Assembly: GCA_946409635.1 (NCBI GenBank)
Contig: CAMJXD010000007.1
Location: 26,741 to 90,740, forward strand
Reading direction: 5' to 3'
Source: an uncultured Prevotellaceae bacterium
Lineage (GTDB): Bacteria > Bacteroidota > Bacteroidia > Bacteroidales > Muribaculaceae
DNA: 64,000 bases
The notes under the pieces: model-generated
Databases searched by the model: none
Told to the model about the DNA's origin: nothing
What the model saw: only the letters and a program-made list of their open reading frames with translations
Shown here: in pieces, positions 26,154 through 34,724 of the stretch
Position numbering within the stretch: position 1 is the stretch's first letter
Layout: every line of letters begins with the position of its first letter
Program-made: the position numbers and the translations under genes

Positions 26154-27233
26154 CTATAAACTCAACCCCACGCGCAGAGCTGTCACCAGGGCGTTGGCCC
26201 TCGAGTCGTCGGCACCGGGATTGATGATCCACTGCACGTCGGGCGAGACGTAGAAGTGGCCGCCCAGCTGGTAGCGGTAGTTGAGCTCGACGGCGGTTTC
26301 CCACTTGAGCCCGTCGAGGTGGACGGTCGACAGTCCAGCCGCCAGGATATCGGCCCGGCTATGGCTGAACACTGATTTGAGCGTGGCCCCGCAGGTGATG
26401 CTGGCGTTGGCCACATCGGTGGCCTTTGGTGCATAGCCGCCAGTGACAAAGGCGCTGATGCCGCGCTCGCCCTGCAGCTTGAATGACTTCTCGCATGACA
26501 CGTAGTAACCGTTGTTCTCAAGTCTGGTATGATAAAAGGCTCCCACCTTGAGCGTCAGTGCATTGGCGGGGGTGAGGATGCCTTCGGTGATAATCACATA
26601 TCCCTTGCTGAGGCTCAACTTGTGCTTGAGGTTGAACTTGTTGCCGGCGTCAAGGGGAATGACACCGCCGTCAAAGGCGCCTATCTGCCAACTGAACTTG
26701 TCGCTAGGCGTCCATTGCACATTGATGCCGAGGCCGTTATTGGGCATGGTGGGGATATTGCCGCCCGATAGCAACACTTGGCTCCCGCCAAACGACGTGT
26801 TGAGCAGATTGCCTGATGCGTCACAGGCCGAGTAGCTGTCATTGGCGTCTTGCAGGCCACCCTTAAAGGTCACCTTGCCGATGCTGTGGCTGTACCACGC
26901 ATTGAGGGCAAAGATGTGGTTCCCGGCCTCGATGTTGTCAAACACTTGCCAGTCGCCTACCAGTTCTGCCGTGGGTTCACCGCCATGAGTAGTGGCAATG
27001 GTGAAGTTAAATTGGCCGTTTCTCCATGGGTTGATTTCAAGACCGAGCTCTCCGTAGCCCAGATAGCGGGCACCTGTCTTGATGCCGCCATGGGTGTTCA
27101 CGACCAGATCGGCAGTGTAGTTGACGATGGGGATAAAGGTATGGGTTGTGTCTTGAGCGTAGGTGGTAATACTGCCAACCGCTACCATGATCGTGAGGAT
27201 GGCCGAAATGAGTGAGTTGTCTTTTTTTATCAT
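26154..27233 (-). CDS. OprB-like carbohydrate-selective porin
   Basis: The 359-residue protein has a signal peptide (about 1-26, ending TTYAQ) and a barrel of about 16 strands. The YTADLVVNTHGGIKTGARYLGYGELGLEI opening, IFALNAWYSH, the GNIPTMPNNGLGINVQW segment and the C-terminal FYVSPDVQWIINPG match OprB carbohydrate porins in strand order. It probably admits sugars across the outer membrane; the substrate is unknown. It has its own promoter, and the upstream flavodoxin gene is separated by a strong palindrome. Confidence 0.8.
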   Translation of the reverse strand: MIKKDNSLISAILTIMVAVGSITTYAQDTTHTFIPIVNYTADLVVNTHGGIKTGARYLGYGELGLEINPWRNGQFNFTIATTHGGEPTAELVGDWQVFDNIEAGNHIFALNAWYSHSIGKVTFKGGLQDANDSYSACDASGNLLNTSFGGSQVLLSGGNIPTMPNNGLGINVQWTPSDKFSWQIGAFDGGVIPLDAGNKFNLKHKLSLSKGYVIITEGILTPANALTLKVGAFYHTRLENNGYYVSCEKSFKLQGERGISAFVTGGYAPKATDVANASITCGATLKSVFSHSRADILAAGLSTVHLDGLKWETAVELNYRYQLGGHFYVSPDVQWIINPGADDSRANALVTALRVGLSL

Positions 27234-27275
27234 TAGGTGTAATTATAATTTTGATGGTACGTCTTAATGACGATG

Positions 27276-27305
27276 CAAAATTATACCTACTTTTGATGAT
27301 GCAAA
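27276..27305 (-). promoter_or_regulatory. Promoter of the OprB-like gene
   Basis: On the minus strand: TTTG (27302-27305), an 18-base spacer and TAATTTTG (27276-27283), 43 bases before the start. Confidence 0.65.
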
Positions 27306-27355
27306 ATCCCATAATCAGGGGAATGCTTCGGCAGACCTCATCATTTTTAGTGATT

Positions 27356-27400
27356 ACTCCGTGCGAATGGGCTTAAAAAAAGCGGCCATTCGCACGGAGT
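27356..27400. terminator. Perfect 15-base palindrome between flavodoxin and porin genes
   Basis: Arms ACTCCGTGCGAATGG and CCATTCGCACGGAGT flank a 15-base loop that contains an A-run (T-run on the minus strand). It starts 29 bases after the flavodoxin stop. A terminator is likely, although no T-run follows the outer arm on the minus strand. Confidence 0.6.
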
Positions 27401-27428
27401 CATGCCATTGTTGCGGGATGGATCGAGG

Positions 27429-28271
27429 TTATCTTACTACCCTGGTAAAGACCGGAGCCTTATCCTTCTCGACAAGCACATAGACCTGGATTTCGCTGGC
27501 AGGGGGCATGCCGGGCTTGTCCTCACGAGGCATGTCCATCGCGGTAAACAGGTATTCGGTGCCATCAAGTACGGTGCGCGATGCGACTGTTTTAGACTTG
27601 GCATTGAGCATGGGATAGCCGTTGACGGCGGCGTCAAAGATAGCGGCTTCGTCGGCACTCACGAGGTGCTGCTCGGGAAAGTCGGCCGGTGCAAAAGTTG
27701 GGCGGCCCAAATACATGTTCAGGAATTGTTCAAGCTCCTTGGGCATGGCATCCATGCGAGCGGCACGCACGCCGTAGCCAGGCAGAATCTTGGCATTGGG
27801 TTGCTTCTCGGCCAGATCCTTGGCACTCGACTCCAGTCCGCCGCTGCCAAAGGTGCAGAACGGAACCACCCACTTGCCGCTCAAGTCAATCTTATCGACC
27901 AGGGATGCAATAGGGGGTGCAAAAGTGCCGAACCAGACGGGATAGCCGATGAACACGGTTTCATAGTCAGCGATATTGCTCTTCAAGGGCTTGATTTCGG
28001 GCAGGATGCCTTTCTCGCGTTCTGCCTTGCAGCGGTCAACCGTAGCCTGGAACGCGGTATCATAGGGCTCTACAAGAGCAACCTCCTCGATGTCGGCATC
28101 GAGTCGCGTGGCAATCTCCTGTGCCACGGCCTTGGTGTTCGACGTCAGGGAGTAATACAGTACCAGTACTTTGCGGGTCTCTTCCTTTTTGCCCTTCTGG
28201 TTGTTCTGGACACATGAGGTGACAACCATCGTGGCAAGTGCAGCGAGCATCATTAATTTCAAGATTTTCAT
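27429..28271 (-). CDS. Flavodoxin-domain lipoprotein
   Basis: The 280-residue protein has a lipoprotein signal ending VVTSC (Cys20). The flavodoxin fold starts at KVLVLYYSLTSNTKAVAQEIA (FMN phosphate-binding loop), with ETVFIGYPVWFGTFAPP and FCTFGSGGLESSAKDLA further on. The C-terminal 100 residues hold an added domain (ADEAAIFDAAVNGYPMLNAKSKTVASR) that is not flavodoxin. A periplasmic or outer-membrane FMN protein of this kind is probably involved in extracytoplasmic electron transfer, but the partner is unknown. Confidence 0.85.
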   Translation of the reverse strand: MKILKLMMLAALATMVVTSCVQNNQKGKKEETRKVLVLYYSLTSNTKAVAQEIATRLDADIEEVALVEPYDTAFQATVDRCKAEREKGILPEIKPLKSNIADYETVFIGYPVWFGTFAPPIASLVDKIDLSGKWVVPFCTFGSGGLESSAKDLAEKQPNAKILPGYGVRAARMDAMPKELEQFLNMYLGRPTFAPADFPEQHLVSADEAAIFDAAVNGYPMLNAKSKTVASRTVLDGTEYLFTAMDMPREDKPGMPPASEIQVYVLVEKDKAPVFTRVVR

Positions 28272-28434
28272 ATCGGTTAAGCTTTTTAGTGAATTAAGTT
28301 TTCTGGCGGCTTTGTCTTGTCCTGATATAGCATCAATCTACTCTAGTCTAGGCACTTCAATAAAGACTATTCAGTTCTCGATCTGGACCAGGCGCTGTTG
28401 TGGAATGGCAATGGGATAGCCATGTCCTTGCCGG

Positions 28435-29325
28435 TCACATGCTGCCCGAGAGCATGTTGATGAGCATGATGGCGTCAGAGATGTTGACCTCGGCGTCGTC
28501 GTTGACATTGGCATTCACCTCGTAGAAAGCATCAGGGATACTGCCTAGCAGATGGTTGATCAGGGTGGTGGCGTCGGTGATGTTGACGTAGCCGTCGCCA
28601 TTGACGTCACCGCGCAACCTCTCGTAGGTGTAACCGATTTCGGTCACGGGCAGCTCCACGTTGGTGCCGCAGCCCAGCATGGACGTTGCATCAGGGAAGT
28701 GGTCGCCCATCGTGTAGTCGACAAAGCTGGTCCAGTTGTCGGTATAGGTCATAGCCTTGCCACGAATGCCTGAGGTGTAGAACGGGGCGTAGTCGCTGCC
28801 CATGGTGCAGTTGTCATCGTCCTCGGCATCAAAGACGATGGTGACAAGCAGGCCCTTGCCGGCAGTGATGGCCAGCGGCTCTTGCATCTCGATGACCAGT
28901 GCCTGGTCATCGCCGTAGCTGTCCAGCATGTCAAACTCATACCGGCCCTGGGCAACAAGCGTGCCCAGGTCGAAGAATTGTTTCACACCATCCTCATTGA
29001 CGGCAAACTCGGTGGCATCGGTTTCCTGAAGATAGACTTTGACGTTGCGGGTGATGAGCTCAAAGGTCTCGTTGTGGAACTTGAAATTCAGATACTGGAT
29101 CCTGACACCCTCCTTGCCATTGATGGCGGCTAACAGGTCGGGCGTATAAATCATCTGGGCACCGGTGTGGGCCAGATAGAAGTTGGTGGGAGCCATGTCA
29201 AAGAAGGAGCCGTTGTACACCTGGGTGGGATTGTAATAGTCTCCTACCTCAATCCAGCCAATAAACTGGGCTTGAGCCGTCATGGTGAGCGCAGCGGCAA
29301 AGAGTAGAGCTAATAGTTTCTTCAT
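28435..29325 (-). CDS. Secreted protein with C-terminal dockerin-like repeats
   Basis: The start is set at ATG 29323-29325, which opens directly into a signal peptide (MKKLLALLFAAALTMTAQAQ); in-frame sequence upstream overlaps promoter DNA. The 296-residue product has a jelly-roll-like N-terminal region without a known motif. It ends in two dockerin-type repeats: GDVNGDGYVNITDATTLINHLL and a second DDAEVNISDAIMLINML, each with the calcium-binding D-x-N/D-x-D pattern. It is similar in design to the proteins at 29554-30861 and 35902-37401. Function unknown; the tail may anchor it to a partner at the cell surface. Confidence 0.8.
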   Translation of the reverse strand: MKKLLALLFAAALTMTAQAQFIGWIEVGDYYNPTQVYNGSFFDMAPTNFYLAHTGAQMIYTPDLLAAINGKEGVRIQYLNFKFHNETFELITRNVKVYLQETDATEFAVNEDGVKQFFDLGTLVAQGRYEFDMLDSYGDDQALVIEMQEPLAITAGKGLLVTIVFDAEDDDNCTMGSDYAPFYTSGIRGKAMTYTDNWTSFVDYTMGDHFPDATSMLGCGTNVELPVTEIGYTYERLRGDVNGDGYVNITDATTLINHLLGSIPDAFYEVNANVNDDAEVNISDAIMLINMLSGSM

Positions 29326-29417
29326 AACACAAATAAGATTAAGAGTTAACAATAGTGTGGATAACAAGTGGATTCTTTCCGGGGATTCTGCAATAAGAAC
29401 CGAAGGCCCCGGACTCA

Positions 29418-29425
29418 CAAAAGTA
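29418..29425 (-). promoter_or_regulatory. -7 element of the dockerin-like gene at 29325
   Basis: TACTTTTG on the minus strand, 93 bases before the ATG. Confidence 0.5.
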
Positions 29426-29468
29426 CAAAAACCCCATGAAAACACCACCAACAAATCCCCAAAAAGCG

Positions 29469-29512
29469 AACTGCACCCCAAAAGTTAGACACAAAACTTT
29501 TGGGGTGCAGTT
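29469..29512. repeat. Perfect 18-base palindrome resembling IS3-type terminal inverted repeats
   Basis: Arms AACTGCACCCCAAAAGTT (29469-29486) and AACTTTTGGGGTGCAGTT (29495-29512) enclose only 8 bases. The arm resembles IS3-family ends (CCCCAAAAGTT core). Alternatively it is the terminator of the minus-strand gene ending at 29554, since a T-run follows on that strand. Confidence 0.7.
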
Positions 29513-29553
29513 CAGGTGGGTGCAAGGGATAGATTATGAGCATTGTTTAGTGA

Positions 29554-30861
29554 TTAATTCCATACGTCATTCATCAAGTAGTTGATGAGAGCGATTGCGT
29601 CGGCAATGTTCACGTTGGTGTCGAGGTTGCAGTCGGCCGCCTGCATGTTGATGTTGTCACCATTCTCGTTCAGCAGATAGTCAATCAATGCAGTCGCGTC
29701 GGTTATGTTCACCTTAGTGTCGTCGTTTACATCACCACGCAGGAATGTGGGCTCAACATATTTCTCGAAATTCACGAGATTGAACTTCAATACACCGCCT
29801 TCCTTGCAGATGATGCCATAGACATTATAAGTACCGGCGGCAGGCTGGTTTGAGCCCCACAGGCAACTGGTGATAGCAATGCTCGTGCCGTCGGGCAGCG
29901 GCAATGAGCGGATAGGTAAAAAGCTCTTAGTCACTTTCTCGATGACTACATAGGCATTAAGCATGCTCTCATCCACGGCGCCGGTGAGCTTTTGGGCAGC
30001 TGCCAGTGGGGCATTGGTCTCACCGCTGGCGTTGAGGCCTGTAGCATCGGTAAACTTAACCCAGCCGTCATTGCTGGTTTTGGTAGCGCTCCAACCCTGG
30101 CTCAGCACCTGGCCGTTCTCGAAGGCACCGTCAACCACGCCGCTGATCAAGCCGTAGCCAGCCTGGTCGCGCACAAGCAGGTAGCCATTCTGGTAGACGG
30201 TAACAACAGCGTCACCCTTGAACGTGAACTCGGTGTCGTCCTCCAGCGCGTTGGCCTGGGGGAGGAGGGTTATAGCCGCTGGTGCACTGTTTTCCTCATA
30301 GGTGAATGTGGTCTTGGGACGGAATCGTTCGGTAAAGTATTGGTTCCCTCCGTAGACGGCACTTGGCTCCTGGGTTTTTGATCCAAGGAAATAGCCGGTC
30401 CCAGATAACGTTCCAGCCTGAGTGACCTTAACCATGAGAGCAAGGTTGCCTCCCTGGTAGGCAAAGGGAGTCTCGAAGTTGACAACAATCTCGGTTTCAC
30501 CTGGGGTCATCGGCATAGCTCCCACCAGTGTGAGGTTGCTCTCGGGGATGCGGAAGGGCGAGACGTCGGAATACTCTGCTTCATCGACCACTCCCAGGAA
30601 GAATGAGAGTTCACCACCGTTCATCACATTGCCGTTCTCGTTAGCGATATAGAACGTCAATGCAGTGATGTCCTTACCCTCTAGCTGGGTGAGCTGGCTG
30701 GCAGGGTAAATCACCTGGCCAAAGTAGGGTGGGTAGTTGAAGTAATCGGCACGGAACGGAATGTACTGATTGGTGTCAGTACCGTCGGCAACAGTCAATT
30801 GGGCGGCTTGGGCAGCCAATGCAATAGCGGCCACGGCCATTAAAGTAAAAATTTTCTTCAT
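29554..30861 (-). CDS. Secreted multidomain protein with C-terminal dockerin-like repeats
   Basis: The 435-residue protein has a signal peptide (MKKIFTLMAVAAIALAAQA). Residues about 22-185 form a beta-rich region. Residues about 205-360 resemble an OB-like module of the DUF5689/DUF6359 kind (VVTVYQNGYLLVRDQAGYGLISG, then AGTYNVYGIICKEGGVLKFNLV). The tail LRGDVNDDTKVNITDATALIDYLL and LDTNVNIADAIALINYLM forms two dockerin-like calcium-binding repeats. No catalytic motif is seen. Surface or secreted location is likely; the binding partner is not in the window. Confidence 0.8.
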   Translation of the reverse strand: MKKIFTLMAVAAIALAAQAAQLTVADGTDTNQYIPFRADYFNYPPYFGQVIYPASQLTQLEGKDITALTFYIANENGNVMNGGELSFFLGVVDEAEYSDVSPFRIPESNLTLVGAMPMTPGETEIVVNFETPFAYQGGNLALMVKVTQAGTLSGTGYFLGSKTQEPSAVYGGNQYFTERFRPKTTFTYEENSAPAAITLLPQANALEDDTEFTFKGDAVVTVYQNGYLLVRDQAGYGLISGVVDGAFENGQVLSQGWSATKTSNDGWVKFTDATGLNASGETNAPLAAAQKLTGAVDESMLNAYVVIEKVTKSFLPIRSLPLPDGTSIAITSCLWGSNQPAAGTYNVYGIICKEGGVLKFNLVNFEKYVEPTFLRGDVNDDTKVNITDATALIDYLLNENGDNINMQAADCNLDTNVNIADAIALINYLMNDVWN

Positions 30862-31190
30862 AATAATTGTAGCAACAATACTTGGTTAATAATAAATAGG
30901 ATTATCTGAAAATCATTGGGTTATATAAAAATCAATTGACCAATGAACACTTATTTTCAAGTTTCTGATATTCAGCAATGCCGAATGATTATAAGACACT
31001 GCTGTTAAGTAGGACTATTTCACAAACACTCGACCAGTACCTGGCCTCGGCAAGTAGGCCTTATGTAATCACGCAGCAAATTTAGTTAAAAGTATTGACA
31101 ATTAATATAATATGCAAAAGTTTTTTAAAAAATCACAGAATTTTGTTATCTTTGCACTCCTTTGAAAAAAGTGCGGCAAATTAAGATTAG

Positions 31191-31247
31191 GGAATGATAT
31201 ACTATTTGTCCCCGATTATTTTTAGGAATGATATACTATTTGTCCCC
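31191..31247 (+). repeat. Two 23-base direct repeats, period 34
   Basis: The unit opens GGAATGATATACTATTTG and ends in TCCCC, at 31191-31213 and 31225-31247, both perfect. They lie just outside the island's left end and could be protein-binding sites. Confidence 0.8.
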
Positions 31248-31338
31248 AAATTCGCGAGGGCAGGGCAAACTTGTTCAATGATTATAATAATCTCGGTTGT
31301 CAATTTTGGTACACAAGAAAAAGCCAAACGGCTCATTA

Positions 31339-31375
31339 CAAGTCATTTGGCTTTCCTTCTCGTGACCCCGGTGGG
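31339..31375 (+). repeat. Distal att-like copy of the tRNA-Lys 3' end
   Basis: Perfect match over 37 bases to 35450-35486, including the last 13 bases of the tRNA. Weaker similarity continues left to about 31310 through a copy of the tRNA terminator (one stem mismatch). Confidence 0.85.
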
Positions 31376-31484
31376 CTCTGATTCATCACATAGCATGACA
31401 ATTATTGACATTATAACCGCCTGATTTCCATCAATTTCTAATGTTGGCACTATGTAAACGCGTGTCAACGGGCGCCATTAGGTG

Positions 31485-31901
31485 TCAATCTCGGTTGTCA
31501 TTTTTGACAACAGTTTTTACGGCGTCGTTCGTCTCGCCGATGCCCTGGATACGGATGTAGTCCTCGGCAGTGAGCACGCCGGCACGGGTGCGTGTGGCCG
31601 GGCCTATGGCGAGCGTGAGCGACGAGGTCGCCCCGTCGACCATGCTGCGAGCCATGAGCTGCAGGATGACGTTGCTGTGGTCATCGACGTTGCGCTGCTG
31701 GATGTCGTAGAGGAAACGGTACTGCTGGAGCGTTTCCTTCCAGAAGCGGATGATGTTGTACTCGGTCTCGCTGGTGGCGGTGGCCAGCAGGTCGGCGATG
31801 GCCTGGAGGATGGAGCCGACGGTCTCGGGCGAGATGCTTTCTTTCTCGGTCTCGACGCGGAATGCGGAGATCAACGATGTCAGTTGTTGGATGTCAATCA
31901 T
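31485..31901 (-). CDS. Phage-like structural protein (remnant)
   Basis: The start is placed at ATG 31899-31901 (MIDIQQLTSLISAFR), as the in-frame codon two positions upstream is TTG. The 138-residue product is rich in short helices (SPETVGSILQAIADLLATATS) and then SLTLAIGPATRTRAGVLTAEDYIRIQ, a pattern I associate with tail or fibre-associated proteins of Bacteroidetes prophages. Base composition is G+C-rich like the host, unlike the ABC genes next to it. Its last codons include a TTGTCA-TTTT-TGACAA dyad. The phage assignment is tentative. Confidence 0.5.
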   Translation of the reverse strand: MIDIQQLTSLISAFRVETEKESISPETVGSILQAIADLLATATSETEYNIIRFWKETLQQYRFLYDIQQRNVDDHSNVILQLMARSMVDGATSSLTLAIGPATRTRAGVLTAEDYIRIQGIGETNDAVKTVVKNDNRD

Positions 31902-32000
31902 AATCAAAATAGCTTTACGATTTTACGACGCAAAGCTACTTTGATTGAGCGGTGTGGTAAAAGACAAGAAAAAGCCTACCGAAGGCTTAATTATCTTTGA

Positions 32001-32732
32001 TTATATTAATGTTGCTTTCCTTCGAAAAATAATATATGATAATGCCCATGCTATTAGAGTGAATATTACATAGACATAGTTGTATGCAATCAGAATATCT
32101 TGATTCTTTGCCTGTAAAGCATAAAAGAACAGAGCAATTGAAATACCCACAATACATAAGAACGTTTTAATAAAAGGGAATTTCCGCCAATATGTGCTTC
32201 CAATCATAAAACATGATTGAACAGTTAAGAAAAACAAGAATACACTATTTTCACCTTTCGCAAACTCAATAAGTTTTTTTGTAACCGATATGTTCTCAAT
32301 ACTTTTTGTGGATTCTACAGAGAAGTGAAGAATAGCAACAAGGAGTTTTACCGATAATTCTGATAACAACAAAAATATAAATGGGAATAACAAAACGTAT
32401 ACAAACCACTCAATAATATACTTCTCAAACTTGGTGGTCGGGAAGCATATATAGGCTATTCTCGTTCTTCGATTTCTTAACTCCCGAAACATGATGCTAG
32501 CACTTAAGCAGCCAAATACAAATAACAAGAAGATGGTTATTTGCATTATCTCTGTGGTATAATTAAGATTAGATTGAGGTCTCGATAAGATTGGTATAAT
32601 TGCAAATATCAAGTACGAAAGCAACATTGTCGCAAACATCAATGCAGCATAATAAAGCAATCGTCTGGCATTTTCGTGAATAAACTTACTGAATGCCATA
32701 AAAAAATGATTGAGTTTATTTTGTGAGTTCAT
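32001..32732 (-). CDS. ABC transporter permease
   Basis: The 243-residue protein begins at ATG 32730-32732 (MNSQNKLNHFFMAFSKF), overlapping the ATPase stop by 17 bases; a further in-frame TTG upstream is less likely. It has six likely membrane helices, with loops rich in Lys and Arg (FRELRNRRTRIAYICFPTTKFEKYIIEW). That loop, including PxTxFEK, is common in ABC-2-type exporter permeases of Bacteroidetes. Codon use is strongly A+T-biased compared with the flanking genes. With the ATPase it forms a two-gene exporter; the substrate is unknown. Confidence 0.75.
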   Translation of the reverse strand: MNSQNKLNHFFMAFSKFIHENARRLLYYAALMFATMLLSYLIFAIIPILSRPQSNLNYTTEIMQITIFLLFVFGCLSASIMFRELRNRRTRIAYICFPTTKFEKYIIEWFVYVLLFPFIFLLLSELSVKLLVAILHFSVESTKSIENISVTKKLIEFAKGENSVFLFFLTVQSCFMIGSTYWRKFPFIKTFLCIVGISIALFFYALQAKNQDILIAYNYVYVIFTLIAWALSYIIFRRKATLI

Positions 32733-33555
32733 AATTAATAGTTTCTGCAATGCTTGGATTGTGTACCAACATATTATACAACATTTCCAAATCTATTCTC
32801 GTATTGCTCCGTGCCGCTCGTAATGAGAATTTTCTGTTCGCATCTTGTAGAACTGCCAAGCTGTTTCTGTCACTCATTTGTGCCTCATCATTCTCTATAA
32901 CAAATCTGCGTGATAAAGATTCGCAATCAGTTTGAAGAATTATATGTTTGTCATGTAAGATAACAACATCATCAAACAAAACATCAACATCATTAATCTG
33001 ATGAGTGGAAAGAATTATACATTTGTCACAATTCTCCTTGGTTTGAGCAATGAAGTCCCGGAATTGTTGTTTGCTTACAATATCCAACCCGTTTGTCGGC
33101 TCATCAAGGATAAGTAAGTCGGTATTCGTAGAATGAGCAAAACATAAATAAAATTTCTTCTTTTGCCCCATCGACAACTCTCCTAATCTATTATCGTAAT
33201 CAATTCCAAAAAGGCTGAGATATTGAAGGAAATCATCTCGGCTGAACTTTGGGTAGAATGGAGCGTTTATTTTCAGATAGTTTTTAATACTGATATTTGG
33301 TAAATCAAATTCTTCAGGAACAAAGAAAAAGTCTTCAATCTTATTCTGCCAATTTCCATTGGCTGAATTCTTATATGAGATTGTTCCTTGTTGTGGACGC
33401 AATAAGTTGGTAATCAAATATAATAATGTGGATTTGCCGACACCATTCATTCCCAACAGTCCATAAACACGAGAAGGCATCAATAGAAGATTGATGTCTT
33501 GGAGTATATATTTTTGTTTCTTGTATCCGAATGATACATTCTCCAATCGAACCAT
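32716..33555 (-). CDS. ABC transporter ATP-binding protein
   Basis: The 279-residue protein has every ABC motif: Walker A GLLGMNGVGKSTLLYLI, signature LGELSMGQKKKF, Walker B LLILDEPTNGLD and the switch ILSTHQINDVD. About 70 C-terminal residues extend beyond the core (DRNSLAVLQDANRKFSLRAARS). It resembles the ATPases of ABC-2 exporters such as bacitracin-type or gliding-type systems. It is translationally coupled to the permease and A+T-rich. Role within the island is unknown: peptide or toxin export, or self-resistance, are possible. Confidence 0.9.
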   Translation of the reverse strand: MVRLENVSFGYKKQKYILQDINLLLMPSRVYGLLGMNGVGKSTLLYLITNLLRPQQGTISYKNSANGNWQNKIEDFFFVPEEFDLPNISIKNYLKINAPFYPKFSRDDFLQYLSLFGIDYDNRLGELSMGQKKKFYLCFAHSTNTDLLILDEPTNGLDIVSKQQFRDFIAQTKENCDKCIILSTHQINDVDVLFDDVVILHDKHIILQTDCESLSRRFVIENDEAQMSDRNSLAVLQDANRKFSLRAARSNTRIDLEMLYNMLVHNPSIAETINYELTK

Positions 33556-33599
33556 TTTTTAGAATGATATAATATTGATGAACAGTTGTAGACGATAAA

Positions 33600-34688
33600 T
33601 TATTGTTCAGTATCTTCTTTTACAGACTTATTGTGTTGCAGATAAAAGATTTCTTTTTGCTGCTCAATCTCACGTCTCAAGACTTCTTCCGACGGCAGGT
33701 AAGTCAAATACTTGGCGGCATAGAGTTGCTTGCTGTCATGAAGCACGGAGTATTGTGCTATGTCTTTACTTGTGTCGGAGCAAAGCAGCAAGCCTATGGT
33801 TGGATTGTCTCCGTCTGTTCGCTTCAAGTCATCGAACATTCGTACATACATATCCATCTGTCCGACATCTTGATGGGTCACTCGTTTTGTTTTGAGGTCG
33901 ATAAGTACGTAGCATTTCAATACCACATTGTAGAATACCAAGTCAACAAAGAAATCGCCGGCATCGGTGCTAATGTGGTATTGCTCGGCCATGAATGCGA
34001 ATCCACGACCCATCTCAAGCAAAAACTCTTTCAGGTGACGGATGATAGCTTTCTCGAGTTCGGTCTCGGTGAACGAAGAGTTGGACGGAAGTTGCAGGAA
34101 CTCAGCTACGACAGGATCTTTGAGAAAACCTTGTGGCTCATCTTTCAATGGTGCGGTGAGCTGTAGCATTTCTTCAATTACGGCCTCTTTCTTGGGTGAT
34201 TGCAGTAATCGGTGATAATACTGAGAGCCAACGTTACGTGCCAAAGTACGCACACTCCACGATTCTGCAGAGGCTTCTCTAATATACCAGTATCTTGCGT
34301 CTTCACTTGTGACCGACAATACAGTGCGATAATGTGACCATTTAAGATTTGGTACACGCGTGTACCAAATTTCCAAATCGCTGAAGCATAGATACAATTG
34401 ACGGTAATTGCGCAAATCACGCGCAGAAAAGCCGTGGGCGTATTCCAATGACAACTCTTCGGCAAGCAGCGTTATCAGTCTGCTACCATATTCAGCCCTG
34501 CGCTGGCCATGCTGTTCTTCTTCAACAATGCGCTTGCCAATAAGCCAATACGTATGAATGGCAACTGTGTTAACTTTATCGTACGCTTCACGTAACCCAC
34601 GCTCAACAATTAGTTTCACATCGTCAACTAATTGCGTGGGCAACACTTGTTTATCTTGCGACTTAATGAGGTTCTTGTTTTCTTCCAT
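33600..34688 (-). CDS. DUF1016 (YhcG-type) PD-(D/E)XK nuclease family protein
   Basis: The start is ATG 34686-34688 (MEENKNLIKSQDKQVLP), since the frame upstream starts only at TTG and includes the promoter. The 362-residue protein has an N-terminal helical DUF1016_N domain (VNTVAIHTYWLIGKRIVEEEQHG, YGSRLITLLAEELSLEYAHGFSARDLRNYRQLYLCF). Its C-terminal nuclease domain contains FFVDLVFYNVVLKCYVLIDLKTKRVTHQDVGQMDMYV. D-x(n)-DLK fits the PD-(D/E)XK catalytic core. These proteins are frequent in mobile and defence neighbourhoods; the biological role is not established. A+T-rich codon use suggests transfer. Confidence 0.85.
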   Translation of the reverse strand: MEENKNLIKSQDKQVLPTQLVDDVKLIVERGLREAYDKVNTVAIHTYWLIGKRIVEEEQHGQRRAEYGSRLITLLAEELSLEYAHGFSARDLRNYRQLYLCFSDLEIWYTRVPNLKWSHYRTVLSVTSEDARYWYIREASAESWSVRTLARNVGSQYYHRLLQSPKKEAVIEEMLQLTAPLKDEPQGFLKDPVVAEFLQLPSNSSFTETELEKAIIRHLKEFLLEMGRGFAFMAEQYHISTDAGDFFVDLVFYNVVLKCYVLIDLKTKRVTHQDVGQMDMYVRMFDDLKRTDGDNPTIGLLLCSDTSKDIAQYSVLHDSKQLYAAKYLTYLPSEEVLRREIEQQKEIFYLQHNKSVKEDTEQ

Positions 34689-34692
34689 AATA

Positions 34693-34700
34693 CAAAGATA
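34693..34700 (-). promoter_or_regulatory. -7 element of the DUF1016 gene
   Basis: TATCTTTG on the minus strand ends 5 bases before the ATG at 34688, so the message would be leaderless or nearly so. Confidence 0.5.
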
Positions 34701-34724
34701 CGACAAATCTCGTAATTAAAACGA

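Larger units (their letters stand above)
30862..31484. other. Intergenic region with promoter matches, tandem repeat and duplicated tRNA end
   Basis: No convincing gene. It holds a minus-strand -7 match (TAAATTTG, 31077-31084) that may serve the dockerin-like gene at 30861. A plus-strand TATCTTTG at 31147-31154 has no gene behind it. It also holds a 23-base direct repeat at 31191 and 31225, and from 31320 a copy of the tRNA-Lys terminator and 3' end. An AATCTCGGTTGTCA segment at 31289-31302 recurs at the end of the phage-like gene (31487-31500). Confidence 0.6.

Noticed and set aside
31310..31375. A second tRNA gene at the distal att copy
   Set aside because: Only the last 13 bases of the tRNA are present; no cloverleaf can form.
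31194..31424. Plus-strand frame of 76 codons containing the direct repeats
   Set aside because: It runs through the repeats and the duplicated tRNA end and has no protein-like pattern.
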